A stretch of DNA of 64,000 bases from Bremerella sp. JC817 (GTDB lineage Bacteria > Planctomycetota > Planctomycetia > Pirellulales > Pirellulaceae), in contig NZ_JBFEFG010000274.1 of the NCBI RefSeq assembly GCF_040718835.1, forward strand, positions 806,001 to 870,000, given 5' to 3'. Numbering within the stretch: position 1 is the stretch's first letter; the number at the start of each line of letters is the position of its first letter. This document shows positions 11,501 through 21,913 of the stretch, in pieces. Under the pieces are notes generated by a model that worked only from the letters and a program-made list of their open reading frames with translations, did no database searches and was not told the DNA's origin. Both the position numbers and the translations under genes were made by a program.

Positions 11501-12559
11501 CCCTTTGCGGCGATCTTGAACGCCAATAGCCTGCTGAAGGAAGATGACATCGACGAAGCGACCATGCAAGAGGCTCGCGAAGTGGTCGAACATCAGTTGC
11601 ATCACGTTTCGCGTTTGCTCGACGACCTTTTGGATGTTGCCCGCATCACCAACGACAAGCTCGTCCTTCATACCGAGGTGGTCGATGTTGCCGACTTGGT
11701 AATGGACGTCGTGGACTGCGTGCAACATCAGATCGATATCTCCGAACAGCAGTTGGAGCTGACCCAACCCGACTGTCCGTTGTTCGTCGAAGGAGACATC
11801 GGTCGTCTACAACAAGCCCAGGTCAACTTGCTGGTGAATGCCAGCAAGTACAGTCCGAAAGGAAGTACGATTCGCTATTCGGTCTGCCGTGAAATCAGCG
11901 AAGTCGTGATCCGCGTCGGCGACTCTGGCGATGGCATTCCTCCTGAAATCGCCGACCAGATCTTCGAACCATTCGTGCAGGCCGAACAGACCATCGATCG
12001 TTCGCAAGGCGGCATGGGCCTCGGGCTCTCTTTGGTTCGCATGATCGTCGAAGCCCATGGTGGCCGGGTCAGTGTTGTCAGTCATGGTACCGGGATGGGA
12101 AGCGAGTTTACGATTCGCTTGCCACTGACTACGGCTCCTCCTGCGACGACGACGGAGACGCAGCGGAAAATCCCAGCCGGCACGCGGCTACTCTTGATCG
12201 AAGACAGCGATGGAATCCGACGGATGTTGTCGCGTTCACTCGAGCTGAAAGGCTTTAAGGTCGATACGGCCGCGAATGGTCTGGAAGGCCTGGAGCATCT
12301 CGAACAATTCCAGCCCCAAGTCGCGATCGTCGATATCGGTTTACCTGATATCGATGGCTACGAACTGGCACGCCGAGCACGCGTTTCAAGCTGTGCCAAC
12401 GCCTTGCTGGTGGCAGTGACAGGCTACGGCCAGGAAGAGGATCGTCGTAAGGCCCTTGAGGCAGGTTTCGACATGCACCTGGTCAAGCCGATCGATCCCG
12501 GCGAGCTCGCTTCGACCATCTCAAGATTCCTCGCTCCTGACGATTCTCTCACCTCTTGA
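8558..12559 (+). CDS. CheB-CheR-PAS-PAS-kinase-receiver hybrid
   Basis: The largest of the three paralogues, 1333 residues. Order: CheB (about 12-190, Ser23 in GIGASAGG), CheR (about 210-470), PAS-like segment, NEEL coiled coil (650-725), PAS (730-835), a second PAS (845-960), HisKA with the His in [12 protein letters not shown] (about 974), HATPase_c (G1 GDSGDGIP, G2 GGMGLGLSL) and a C-terminal receiver (about 1215-1330; LIEDSD, phospho-Asp in AIVDIGLPD, Lys in LVKPID). It is thus a hybrid kinase able to phosphorylate its own receiver. The CheR SAM motif reads [15 protein letters not shown] in place of the usual [10 protein letters not shown]; glycine spacing is kept, but the Cys and first Glu are changed, so methyltransferase activity may be altered. 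It starts at GTG 8558 with GGGGGCA upstream. Confidence 0.93.
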   Translation: MKDNDSQASDLNEGPFVVGIGASAGGLEALERFFKGVHGDLPVAFVVVQHLSPEQPSMMDHLLKRYTSLPVQQATHKLQVQPNHIYLIPPGKDMILSNGMLLIADRSPQNGLSLPIDQFFRSLAQDRGRRAIGIILSGTGTDGSRGICEIHAAGGLILAQDSETAAFNGMPIAATQTGVVDTVLPPEKMPHEIQEFISRPFSVLEKELRHVPTTSNDANVHTIFRMLRNRFGIDFSHYKDGTISRRIERRLMLNEIYDLDRYVGLLDEDDQELEKLYRDLLIGVTRFFRDPEAFEVVHQEVIRPLILKANPQNELRFWVAGAGTGQEAYSLAMFIAEELEKHPHAIQVRIFATDVHERSLEIAARGHYSEESVEQIPEELLDKYFIKRREGYQVSPHLRKMIVFAPHNIIRDAPFTLMDFVSCRNLLIYLRPESQKKALSLFHFALKVGGELWLGPSETLGELGREFDVLHEHWRIFQKRRDVRILAAERAPGQIVGLNRTATANLPVVRGTASHQMDMYDRLLEEFMPPSILVTDSRELMHTFSGGSKFLIMKDGPPTTDIIELVQPDLKVPLLTALQRAIRDQSPVVLAGLQCKAFPDEEIRLVIKPFYNRTASRHEYLIIFQSNEVKKTDTQIPSIDIEGISWDQIQALESELQFAKESLQATIEELETTNEELQSSNEELLASNEELQSTNEELNSVNEELYTVNVEHQRKIAELTELTDDMENLLNSTDVDTVFLDREFRIRKFTPGIAKTFNLIPQDIGRRIDSFTHNVKNLALLDVLERVLQSEDSIELEVGGQDNQWFLMRILPYISKSTVDGVVMTLIDITTLKNAEQKLTELSEIVEQSSDAIIRLDLDGMIRTWNRGAADLLGYPEDQVIGKHFAMLMTDESEPSAQSLLYEVMTGKSVNDHCMIWKHRKGHHLEVSLHVSPIRDTAKEVCGASAIARDISELRKAEDEIRDAVRRRDQFLAMLSHELRNPFAAILNANSLLKEDDIDEATMQEAREVVEHQLHHVSRLLDDLLDVARITNDKLVLHTEVVDVADLVMDVVDCVQHQIDISEQQLELTQPDCPLFVEGDIGRLQQAQVNLLVNASKYSPKGSTIRYSVCREISEVVIRVGDSGDGIPPEIADQIFEPFVQAEQTIDRSQGGMGLGLSLVRMIVEAHGGRVSVVSHGTGMGSEFTIRLPLTTAPPATTTETQRKIPAGTRLLLIEDSDGIRRMLSRSLELKGFKVDTAANGLEGLEHLEQFQPQVAIVDIGLPDIDGYELARRARVSSCANALLVAVTGYGQEEDRRKALEAGFDMHLVKPIDPGELASTISRFLAPDDSLTS

Positions 12560-12875
12560 GAATCTGCAAGCTGGTATATGTTTATTGCTTATGTTGTTCG
12601 GGTGGGATTAATACCACTACCTTTTCGCATAAACACATTGAATTTTATTGACTGGGTCGGGTTGGGCTGATAGTTTAAGCAGTAGGCGTGCGGGCAGCCG
12701 ATAGCCCGCTTCCGCAACGGACGGCTCAGTCGAGGATTTTTTAGAAGAGTTCATACAGGTATTGCGCATGCGCAATATGGGCTCTGGGGCAAGTAGTTTC
12801 CTGTCAGCCGGGAAATAGGCCTCCTTACCTCGTACTGCACCATTCACCTGCATGGCTGCAGCCAAGGAGACCGTT
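12560..12875 (+). promoter_or_regulatory. Leader of the second CsrA-receiver gene with 18-bp palindrome
   Basis: No gene is supported in this 316-base gap. It contains the perfect 18-bp palindrome TATTGCGCATGCGCAATA at 12760-12777, about 100 bases before the start codon, which is a plausible binding site for a dimeric regulator or a small cruciform. A clear Shine-Dalgarno AAGGAG (12864-12869) stands six bases before GTG 12876. Confidence 0.4.
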
Positions 12876-13655
12876 GTGTTAGTCGTTACGCGCCACGCGA
12901 AAGATAAGATATCTTTCCCTCAGGTGGGCATCACCATTCACTTCATTCGTGTCCATTCAGGACATGTGAAAATTGGTATCGATGCCCCACGCGACATTGC
13001 TATTGTTCGCGACGAAATCGACGGCAACGAAACGACTGCGTCATTGGTGCGCCGACAGTTTCTCCGCTTGCCACGTGACATCCGTCACGGTATCCGCAAC
13101 GAGCTGCATCAGATCAGTATCGGCCTCCACCTATACCGCGAACTGCTCCAGTCGGGCCAAGAGGAAGAAGCGGAAGAGGCCTTCCAGATAATGCAGAGTT
13201 GCCTGAACCGACTCGACGAAAATCAAATCTTGCAACGTCCCTCGCGGAAAACCGCAGTCGGTACTGGCAACGTGCTAGTCGTCGAGGACAGTGCAAATGA
13301 ACGTGAGATGCTGGCTGATTTCCTGCGGCTTCACGGATATGGCGTGAACACATTCGCCAATGGCAGAGAAGTCCTCGACTATCTCGACATAAACGGACCA
13401 CCGAAAGTCATCCTGGTCGACATGAAGATGCCCGAATGCGATGGGCCGACCACCGTGCGAATGATTCGCTCCAACAACCGAATTCGATCAACCCGAATCT
13501 TTGCCCTTAGCGGCACTTCACCCAAAGAGAATGGCCTGGAAAGCGGCGCCGGCGGAATTGATCGCTGGTTTCCAAAACCGATCAACCCACAAGGTTTGAT
13601 CAGCGCGATCGATGCCATTGTGACCAATTCACCCGATGCCAACCCGACCAAGTGA
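12876..13655 (+). CDS. CsrA-receiver fusion protein (second copy)
   Basis: A 259-residue paralogue of the protein at 1694-2458. The CsrA domain is residues 1 to about 50 (MLVVTRHAKDKISFPQ at the start, then HVKIGIDAPRDIAIVRDEI) and keeps Leu/Arg in strand 1 and the Arg of the last strand. The receiver (about 140-255) has VVEDSA, phospho-Asp in VILVDMKMPE, switch Ser in FALSG and Lys in FPKPINP. The middle segment RHGIRNELHQISIGLHLY looks like a degenerate histidine-kinase dimerisation helix; whether its His is phosphorylated is unknown. I chose GTG 12876 over the ATG at 12852 because it gives a canonical CsrA N-terminus and sits six bases after AAGGAG. Confidence 0.85.
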   Translation: MLVVTRHAKDKISFPQVGITIHFIRVHSGHVKIGIDAPRDIAIVRDEIDGNETTASLVRRQFLRLPRDIRHGIRNELHQISIGLHLYRELLQSGQEEEAEEAFQIMQSCLNRLDENQILQRPSRKTAVGTGNVLVVEDSANEREMLADFLRLHGYGVNTFANGREVLDYLDINGPPKVILVDMKMPECDGPTTVRMIRSNNRIRSTRIFALSGTSPKENGLESGAGGIDRWFPKPINPQGLISAIDAIVTNSPDANPTK

Positions 13656-13740
13656 TCCACGTAGCCAGAAGTTCACCGCAGGGAAGGCGGAAAGATGTCC
13701 AAGGGAACGTGGACTTACTGCTTCTTGTGCTACTCGTCGC

Positions 13741-13780
13741 CGGGAGAACCGAGTCTGAGACCCGGTTCTCCCGTGCATTT
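13741..13780 (+). terminator. Terminator after second CsrA-receiver gene
   Basis: CGGGAGAACCG (13741-13751) pairs with CGGTTCTCCCG (13763-13773), an 11-bp stem with an 11-base loop, followed by TGCATTTT. It lies 85 bases after the stop codon and is a good intrinsic terminator for the + strand cluster. Confidence 0.7.
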
Positions 13781-14461
13781 TCCGATGAGTATTTAACAAA
13801 CTAACGAATTATTCTGAAACTCGCAACGAAATTCGTTCGGATTTCCCGCAGTTAGTTGCCGATAGGAGTCCTCAGAGCTTAAGTGGTGTTGCCAATAAAC
13901 CACTTTTAAATCCTACTAGATGTAGGTTTGATTTCTTAAGAAATGTAGTGGCTATTTGGAGTTCGTCTCCAAATCTTGATTTATGGCATGCGAGCAGCCG
14001 ACCGCTCGTCACAGCAATGGAATGCAGCGATGGGAGGACGCCAGATCCTCCTTAGCATGAAGTTACAGAAATCCTGACGCGAAGTAGATCGTGAAGGGAT
14101 TTCCAATTGCGCTCGGAAGCCAGACTTTCGCATTGATTGCGAGATACTCTGTCGTGCCAACCACTCCATCCAAATCGTGGCATATCGCCAATTCCCTTTG
14201 GGAGATTTCGGCATTCATTGCTGAGGTTTTCGTTATTGGAATACGTCAGCCATGGTGATTGGTTCGTTTGACTGTTACGCAGTATCGCCCAGGTCTGCCC
14301 TTGCCGATGTGACTTCTCGAAGTCCGCGAAGGTGATTCGTCACCCAAGCAGTTTTGAACGCTAAGCCCCGCACGGTTGCGTTACTTAGTTTCAGAACGAC
14401 TCGAGTCGAACCGCATGGGGAAGTTGTCGAGCGTTTGTCTCACCTTACTTGGGAGATAACC
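13781..14461. other. Non-coding stretch with tandem hairpins
   Basis: About 680 bases without a supported gene. Three structured elements lie close together: AAGTGGT paired with ACCACTT (about 13881-13907), the perfect palindrome ATTTCTTAAGAAAT (about 13931-13944), and ATTTGGAG-TTCGT-CTCCAAAT (13954-13974). They are AT-rich compared with the flanks. They could be part of a small RNA, an RNA-processing or terminator array, or a site for DNA-binding proteins. A 77-codon minus-strand frame (13981-14214) has no features of a protein. The last 20 bases hold the GGGAGATAACC ribosome site of the next gene. Confidence 0.35.
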
Positions 14462-16267
14462 ATGAATCATGAAGTGCTCATCTCAGATACCTCGACACTC
14501 AACCTGCTGCTGCTGGAGGATGATGATGTCGACTACGAGGCCATAGAACGCCACCTCACCAAAAGTGAATTTCCGATCGAAATTTGCCGGGCGGAAACGC
14601 TCGAAATGGCTCGCAAACATCTCGCTCGAAAACGATTCGACATTGTCCTGGCTGATCTCTGCTTACCCGATAGCCAAGGACTGGAAACCGTTTCACGTTT
14701 GGCCGAGACTTGTAAACAAATGGCCATTATGGCCATCACCGGAATAGACGACCCCGACCTGGAACAAGAGGTCATGAAAAGGGGGGCTCATTCTTATTTT
14801 CTGAAACAGGACAATACTGGTGGAGCATTGGCCCGAGCTATTTATTCCTCGGTCCGACACGAACGCTTTCGCCGACAACACAATTCGCTGCTCGAGCAAA
14901 TGCACTCGCAGCAGAAAAGCTTGGAGGAATTTTCGCGGCAGCTCAAGGAGGAGAACGAACTGCTGCGAAACATCCATTCGCTGAGGCATCAGGAAGAGAC
15001 GGTCGATTACCACCATCTCTCCAATCACCTCAGTAAAGATGCGGTTTCGATGCTGGCCGTCGAAGCCGAACAAGCGAGCCGCGCGAAAAGCGAGTTCTTG
15101 CTTACCATCTGCCATGAGTTGCGAACCTCGATGGAAGGGATCCTTTCGATCCACGACCATCTGCTGCGAACTCCTCTGACCGATCAGCAAAAGGCTTGCG
15201 TCGATGCGAGCCTGGCGAACAACGCGATGCTGATGCGGCTGGTTCGCGAGGCATCGGAGATCGCCAAGATTGAATCAGGGCGGGCCAAGCTGCAACCGTT
15301 TGTCTGTGACATGTCGGCGATTATCGCCGAAGTTGCAGCGACTGCTGCACCTTTGCTGCAACAGAAGAATGTGAACCTGACCTGGCATTGCGATTCGCAG
15401 TTCTCCGACTCCGTCTTCTGCGATGGTCAACAGATCCGGCAGATGCTGATTCTGCTGCTATCGAACGCCATCAAGTTCACAACCCAGGGGCAAATCGAGA
15501 TCCGGGGCACCACGATTTCTTCGGGGCGGTCCGTGGGAAGAATGAGGATCAGCATCGCCGATTCCGGCGTTGGCATCACCCCCGATGTGCTTGATGCTCT
15601 GCGGAAGGCGTTCGCCCAGGGCAACCTCAGCGCCATGCCTCCTCTGCAAAACCCAAGTCTTGGTCTGTCACTTTGTTTGCAGATCGCGCGACTGGTCGGT
15701 GGCGAGATCGGCGTCGAAAGCGAACGCTGGAAAGGATCGCGATTCTGGATTAACTTCCCGGTCGAGTTCCCCGAAAAGGAGTCACATTTCTGCGTGAGTC
15801 CTCCGCATCAGGAAATTACGCGTCGGCCGAACTTCCTGAAAATAGCCGACGGAAATGGGAGTGCGGCGAAGCGGAAGATCGCCGGGCATGTCCTGGTCGC
15901 CCACGACAGCCGCGTGTTGCAGTTGTACCTGGTCGAACAGCTCCGCCAATTGGGCTACTCGGCCGACACAGCCAAAGATGGCAGCAATGTCATGTACTTG
16001 CTGGGGCGAAAGAAGTACGACCTGATCCTGGTCGATTGTCACCTTCCGGTTCACGACGCCTTTGGCATCGCCAACCGCATTCGGTCCGCACCGCAATCGC
16101 AATTCAACGGCAGCCGCCCGCGGATCGTGGCGATTTCGGATCGTTTTAAGGTCCATGATCTCGAAAACCATGGAATGGAAAGCATCGATGGATTCCTGAC
16201 CATCCCGACCGACTTGGCGCGGCTGCGGGAAACCCTCGATAGCAGGCTCATGCAATCAAGTAATTAA
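14462..16267 (+). CDS. REC-histidine kinase-REC hybrid
   Basis: A 601-residue soluble hybrid kinase. The N-terminal receiver (about 10-130) is intact (LLEDDDVD, phospho-Asp in VLADLCLPD, Thr in MAITG, Lys in FLKQD). A coiled coil (about 140-220) leads to HisKA with the His in ICHELRTSMEGI (about 219) and HATPase_c (N box LLLSNAIKFTT, G1 IADSGVGI). The G2 box is unusual: NPSLGLSLC replaces the GxGLGL pattern. The C-terminal receiver keeps an Asp in LILVDCHLP, but its first acidic pocket is reduced to AHD and the conserved Lys is replaced in FLTIPTD, so it may be a degenerate, phosphorylation-independent domain. The ATG at 14462 follows GGGAGAT; an upstream extension lacks domain sequence. Confidence 0.88.
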   Translation: MNHEVLISDTSTLNLLLLEDDDVDYEAIERHLTKSEFPIEICRAETLEMARKHLARKRFDIVLADLCLPDSQGLETVSRLAETCKQMAIMAITGIDDPDLEQEVMKRGAHSYFLKQDNTGGALARAIYSSVRHERFRRQHNSLLEQMHSQQKSLEEFSRQLKEENELLRNIHSLRHQEETVDYHHLSNHLSKDAVSMLAVEAEQASRAKSEFLLTICHELRTSMEGILSIHDHLLRTPLTDQQKACVDASLANNAMLMRLVREASEIAKIESGRAKLQPFVCDMSAIIAEVAATAAPLLQQKNVNLTWHCDSQFSDSVFCDGQQIRQMLILLLSNAIKFTTQGQIEIRGTTISSGRSVGRMRISIADSGVGITPDVLDALRKAFAQGNLSAMPPLQNPSLGLSLCLQIARLVGGEIGVESERWKGSRFWINFPVEFPEKESHFCVSPPHQEITRRPNFLKIADGNGSAAKRKIAGHVLVAHDSRVLQLYLVEQLRQLGYSADTAKDGSNVMYLLGRKKYDLILVDCHLPVHDAFGIANRIRSAPQSQFNGSRPRIVAISDRFKVHDLENHGMESIDGFLTIPTDLARLRETLDSRLMQSSN

Positions 16268-16314
16268 CGTCCGGGGGGCAGATCTCGAAGACGTTTTCAA
16301 TCTTTCGTTGCCGT

Positions 16315-16355
16315 GAGGATGCGGGGCTAAATCCTTGGCGCCGCATCCTCTTTTT
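16315..16355 (+). terminator. Strong terminator after hybrid kinase
   Basis: GAGGATGCGG pairs with CCGCATCCTC (10-bp perfect stem) followed at once by TTTTT. It lies 48 bases after the hybrid-kinase stop codon. Confidence 0.85.
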
Positions 16356-16535
16356 GCAGGTTCGCTGCTAGATCTTCGGTTTCTATTCTTGCCTTTCCCG
16401 AAAAAGAGGCTTCCCACGTAAAATGACCCAGCTCGGGTTGCGGATTGCAGTTCCACCCTGCGGGATTCTGCGAGCTATTCTTACAAGTGGAAATATCCCA
16501 CAACCCTTTCTCGACGAATACGCTGGTAATCAACA

Positions 16536-17306
16536 ATGCGCAAGAAAGACTTCGGTCCCATTGAAAGTGATTACGAGTTCTTTATGGACCACGGGACCGA
16601 AGCGGAATGCGATGCTATCTGTTACGCCCGTAAACTGGCCGATTTCCAAGTTGATCGCTCGTTGATTCGCTGGCTCGATTTCGGCTGCGGTAGTGGAGGA
16701 TTCATCGTTCGTTTGCTTCGAAAATTGAACTGGTCGCCCGAGCGGCTCAAGATAACGCTGATGGAACCTGTCGCACATCAGCTGAAGTTCGCGGTCGAAC
16801 GAGTTGCCCCCTTCACTCAGCATCCGTTGACCACTTGGGAACATTTCCCGACTGGGGCCGGGACGGTGCCCGAGTTCGACCTGGCCGTCTCGAACCATGT
16901 TCTGTACTACGTGGAAGACCTCGAGAAAAGCGTGACGACGCTACGTTGGCTTACCAAGCCAGGCGGCAAACTGATGCTGGCGATGGCAGGCTTGGAAAAC
17001 GGACTGGTTCAACTTTGGAAATCGGGTTTTGACTCGTTGCGCGAAGAGATTCCTTTTTACATCTGCGAAGACCTGGAACAGGTGCTCGTAGATCAGAATT
17101 ATCAATTCTCGAAAACACCATCTCGTTACCAGCTCCGCTTCCCAGACTCAGAAGAGAACCGGATGAAAATTCTACGGTTCCTGTTTGGAAGCCACCTCGA
17201 TCGAATGTCCCAACAGCTACTTTTCGATGAAATGGGGCAATGGGTCGTCGGCAATACCTTTGAAATGCACACGGTCAGCTATCTTTACGAAGTCGAGTGT
17301 CCGTAG
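16536..17306 (+). CDS. SAM-dependent class I methyltransferase
   Basis: A 256-residue Rossmann-fold methyltransferase. Motif I LDFGCGSGGF (about 47-56) binds S-adenosylmethionine; an acidic residue ends strand 2 (LMEP), motif IV is FDLAVSNHVLYYV, and the KPGGKLMLAM loop follows, as in Methyltransf_11/12 proteins. The substrate cannot be told from sequence; small-molecule or lipid methylation is typical of this architecture. It has its own transcription context, with a terminator upstream and a 406-base gap downstream. Confidence 0.8.
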   Translation: MRKKDFGPIESDYEFFMDHGTEAECDAICYARKLADFQVDRSLIRWLDFGCGSGGFIVRLLRKLNWSPERLKITLMEPVAHQLKFAVERVAPFTQHPLTTWEHFPTGAGTVPEFDLAVSNHVLYYVEDLEKSVTTLRWLTKPGGKLMLAMAGLENGLVQLWKSGFDSLREEIPFYICEDLEQVLVDQNYQFSKTPSRYQLRFPDSEENRMKILRFLFGSHLDRMSQQLLFDEMGQWVVGNTFEMHTVSYLYEVECP

Positions 17307-17712
17307 ACCAGTCCCCTGCCCTGCTCGCCCCCTCGCACGACGATTGCGAATCAACCTCTGCGTCGGATCGACTCTTTTCCGTCCAAATTTTTTGCCCGAC
17401 ATTTGCCGAAACGACTACCGTTATCCGGTTCGCTGTCAGGCAGCCTGAGACCGTCGAAAGTAGGAACTCTTGCACCTTAGGTCCCAATTAGGGGCCGCGG
17501 CAATTTTGTTGTTTTTGGCGAGTTTGTCTGACAGCGGATTACGATTTGGCATGGATACCTGAACCTCTGGCTGAGCACCGCCTCATTTGACCTGAGTACG
17601 CCTTTACGTCGCCGTGTCGTTTTTCATACTCAGGTGCTGGCGCCCCGCATTGCCGTTAACTCCGACAGCTTGCGTTTCGCCTTAAGTCATTGAAATCACC
17701 GGTGCTCAAGAC
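17307..17712. other. Intergenic gap without recognised features
   Basis: A 406-base interval between the methyltransferase and aminotransferase genes. Short open frames here have no recognisable protein sequence, and I see no clear hairpin or repeat. It presumably carries the aminotransferase promoter. Confidence 0.5.
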
Positions 17713-18858
17713 ATGTCCGACTTTCTTCTCGATCCTGAAGTCACGTTCCTTAATCATGGGTCGTTTGGAGCTTGCCCCAAGGAAGTGCTCGAAGATTACC
17801 AGCACTGGCAACTTCAGCTCGAGCGGCAACCAGTTCGATTTCTGCAGCGTGAATTGCCAACACTGCTGGCGGATGCCCGGCGCACGGTGGCCGAATTTTT
17901 GGGGGCCCAGCCACACGAGCTTGTCTTCGTTTCCAATCCGACCTTCGCGGCCAATACAATCGCACGCTGCTTGCCGCTGGGTCCTGGCGACGAAGTCTTG
18001 ATCACCGACCACGAATATGGCGCATGCCGGTTCGCATTTCAGTACGCCGCCGAGCAGAAAGGCTTTCGCGTAGTCCAGCAAGCGATCACGCTGCCTGTGG
18101 AATCGAACGAAGCGATCGTCGACGAGTTCTGGCAAGGCGTGAACGAAAACACGAAGCTCATCTTCATGAGCCATATCACTTCTTCGACTGCCCTGACGCT
18201 ACCTGTCGAAGCAATTTGTCAAAGGGCTCGCGAAGCAGGCATCTTCACAATGATCGACGGGGCCCACGCACCGGGGCAGATCCCGGTTCACTTGGGCAAG
18301 CTGGGTGCCGACTTCTACACGGCGACCTGCCACAAGTGGATCTGTGCCCCGAAGGGATCTGGAATCTTCTACGTGCGGGAAGATCGCCAGCCGATGGTCG
18401 ACCCGCTGGTTGTTGGTTGGGGCTGGGGGCCTGAGAAAACGTTTCATCGCGAGAACGAGTTTGTCTCGAACCACGAGTGGCTCGGCACTCACGACCCGGC
18501 TCCCTTTTTGGCAGTACCGGCGGCGATTGCGTGGCAAAAGAAGCACTTCACCGACGAAGCCCGACAGAAGGCCTGGGACCTGGTCCGTTCGGCGGTCGAT
18601 CAGGCTTCGCAAATCGAAGGCATCCAGCGGGTTCACCCGAACGACTTCTTCCAACAAATGGGCCTGATCGATGTCACGGCACTGAAGCTCGAGTCCGACG
18701 CCCTCAAGACGCGGCTTTACGATAACTACCGCATCGAGGCCCCTGTCATTCGCTGGCAAGACCGCATGTTCATCCGCATCTCGGCCCATGCCTACACGAC
18801 CGAGCAAGACATCGCGACGTTCGTCAACGCGATGCGAGAAATCGCGGCCAATGCTTAA
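17713..18858 (+). CDS. PLP-dependent class V aminotransferase (isopenicillin N epimerase-like)
   Basis: A 381-residue fold-type I PLP enzyme of the class V aminotransferase / cysteine desulfurase / isopenicillin N epimerase group. It starts FLNHGSFGACP, the typical opening of epimerase-like members. Asp in MIDGAHAPGQ (about 182) would hold the pyridine nitrogen and Lys in ATCHKWICAPKG (about 207) would form the Schiff base. There is no catalytic Cys loop as in IscS/SufS, so cysteine desulfurase activity is unlikely. The exact substrate is unknown. The gene stands alone on the + strand and converges with the acetyltransferase gene. Confidence 0.85.
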   Translation: MSDFLLDPEVTFLNHGSFGACPKEVLEDYQHWQLQLERQPVRFLQRELPTLLADARRTVAEFLGAQPHELVFVSNPTFAANTIARCLPLGPGDEVLITDHEYGACRFAFQYAAEQKGFRVVQQAITLPVESNEAIVDEFWQGVNENTKLIFMSHITSSTALTLPVEAICQRAREAGIFTMIDGAHAPGQIPVHLGKLGADFYTATCHKWICAPKGSGIFYVREDRQPMVDPLVVGWGWGPEKTFHRENEFVSNHEWLGTHDPAPFLAVPAAIAWQKKHFTDEARQKAWDLVRSAVDQASQIEGIQRVHPNDFFQQMGLIDVTALKLESDALKTRLYDNYRIEAPVIRWQDRMFIRISAHAYTTEQDIATFVNAMREIAANA

Positions 18859-18879
18859 GCGATGTAAGCCAAGCCTGCC

Positions 18880-19551
18880 TTAAACCGTCGAAGACAGCTT
18901 GCTGAGGTCGAACTCGGGCGGTGGCGGGCACTCAGGATTAACCCATTGAATAACGACCGCCCAGCCGGCGCTATCGGGGTCGTGTTGCAGGTAGCCTTGG
19001 ATTGGCCGGACGGCAGTCCAGCCATCCTTCAGATGAATGCTCAGCACAGGGTCAAAGCGAGTTCCGTTGACCACCTCTTCAACGTAGGCATCGGCGCTGA
19101 TTTCCGAGCGGTGCTGACCGTAGCCAGGCAAGCGACTGGCACCGACCATTCGCCACAGTCCCTCGGCTTCCACCAGGAAACGGGCCTGATCGGTCAACGC
19201 ATGGCCGAGGCCGTGATGCTGGTGCGTCGGGTGGACCATGATGTCGGCGCCGTACAACGTCGGCCCTTCCGCATTGTGATCTAGGAAAGATCCACCGTCG
19301 GTGAGGATGTCCCACGAGTCGTCGATATGAAAATCGACCATCTTCAGCCGCAGCGTGAAGTGAACACCAGCGACTTCGTTGCGTGTGGTTTCGACCGCGA
19401 CGAACTGCCCTTGCGGATAGACCTGACGATGGTCTTCCAGTTCTTCGACCGTGTAAGGCGTTTCCTCCGGGTAGACCATTTTGCAGATCTCGATGATGGC
19501 TTCGTAATCCTCAGGGACAACTTGACGGATGCTGTAGTTCGGAGGAAGCAT
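18880..19551 (-). CDS. GNAT-family acetyltransferase
   Basis: A 223-residue protein. The N-terminus YSIRQVVPEDYEAIIEI and the acetyl-CoA-binding segment ADIMVHPTHQHHGLGHALTD (V-x-P then Q/H-x-x-G-x-G-x-L) are those of GNAT N-acetyltransferases. The ATG at 19551 gives a start directly at the GNAT fold; a further upstream frame is non-protein-like. The C-terminal third is extra and unplaced. The acceptor substrate is unknown. Confidence 0.72.
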   Translation of the reverse strand: MLPPNYSIRQVVPEDYEAIIEICKMVYPEETPYTVEELEDHRQVYPQGQFVAVETTRNEVAGVHFTLRLKMVDFHIDDSWDILTDGGSFLDHNAEGPTLYGADIMVHPTHQHHGLGHALTDQARFLVEAEGLWRMVGASRLPGYGQHRSEISADAYVEEVVNGTRFDPVLSIHLKDGWTAVRPIQGYLQHDPDSAGWAVVIQWVNPECPPPPEFDLSKLSSTV

Positions 19552-19738
19552 GGATCGGTGAACCTCAGAGGTTTGATAACACCAAACTAGATGGTCGTGG
19601 CTTCCCAAGTCTTCAACCGAATCCCCACCCAAGCAAATGACAATCGGTCCCTTCCTGACAGGTTGTCTGTCATCACAATCGATACAACCGCTTTCGGCGA
19701 AGTAATGAACGCCCTGCCCTCGCCCCGGAGCGAGCCAC

Positions 19739-19772
19739 AAAAAAAGAGGCTGCCGGATCCGGCAACCTCTTC
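19739..19772 (-). terminator. Terminator of the cupin-like gene
   Basis: On the minus strand GAGGTTGCCGG pairs with CCGGCAGCCTC (one mismatch) and is followed by a run of seven Ts (complement of 19739-19745). It lies about 65 bases past the stop of the minus-strand gene ending at 19836. Confidence 0.8.
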
Positions 19773-19835
19773 ATGTGGGTTAGTTGGGCTCGATCTCAGG
19801 AACGAACGAGACCGCTACGAGTCGTGTGCCGACGA

Positions 19836-21158
<1,323 letters not shown>

Positions 21159-21913
21159 ATTTCCTCAAAGGACCAGAAAGCGTCTCTGTTCCCAATCATT
21201 CTGGTGAGACGAAAGTTGCGTTCGTCTTGGCAGTAGGCGATTAGGCAGGAGTGGGATTGAATTTGCCAAAGTTATAGCAAACGAGGGGTAGGAGGAAAAA
21301 CTGAGCCGGAGCGAAAAAAAGGTTACGGCAGCCAAGTTCTAGCCTTCCCTGTCTTGTCGATCCGCAGTTTTCGACTCAACGCCAAATCTAGCAGCGGTAA
21401 AGGCTTCTGAACAGAGCCTTGCACACCCTTGAGCAAGCACCCTCGGCCAGTCCCTCCCCCAAACGCCGGGGAATTTCAGAGGGTTCGCGACCGAACCAGC
21501 GTAAATCGCGACAACAAAAATCGCGGTATCAACGGCAAGGTTCTCAAAATCAGGAAGCTGCAGTGTGCGTCCTACGACTCCGAGTTTTGCCGATGTGCGA
21601 TGCGGTTCAGTAGCATTTTTCCATCTGACAACCCGGAGCAAGAAATCTCGCAGAGGATTTATTTTTTCTTCGAGAGGAACAGGATTCCGGTCTACGGAGC
21701 ATCTGCGCTATGATGAAACATCCCGTCGTACGAAATCACGCATCGTTCGCATTTCCCCTAAACTGTAGTGAGTCACGAGTGACTTCTGCGGGATCCACAC
21801 GCGTTATTTCGTCCTCACGTTGTTGATGTCCCTCAAGATAACACCACCCCATCTGCTCGCGTTTATCCATTCGTTCCGCCTCGATCATTTCATCCAGCAA
21901 GCGACAGAAAAAC
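21159..21913. other. Divergent promoter region without a supported gene
   Basis: 755 bases between the diverging cupin-like (minus) and peptidase (+) genes. Frames of 64-100 codons occur on both strands but have no recognisable protein character. A TATGAT box at 21709-21714 is a possible -10 element for the peptidase mRNA, with only a poor -35 match (TTCCGG). Confidence 0.4.

Noticed and set aside
12575..12595. Possible sigma-54 promoter (TGG...TTGC)
   Set aside because: The GG to GC spacing is 12 bases, not the required 10.
13981..14214. A 77-codon minus-strand frame in the non-coding gap
   Set aside because: No ribosome site, no protein character, isolated.
21339..21713. Short overlapping frames on both strands upstream of the S9 peptidase
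   Set aside because: No ribosome sites or conserved-looking sequence; best read as the divergent promoter region.
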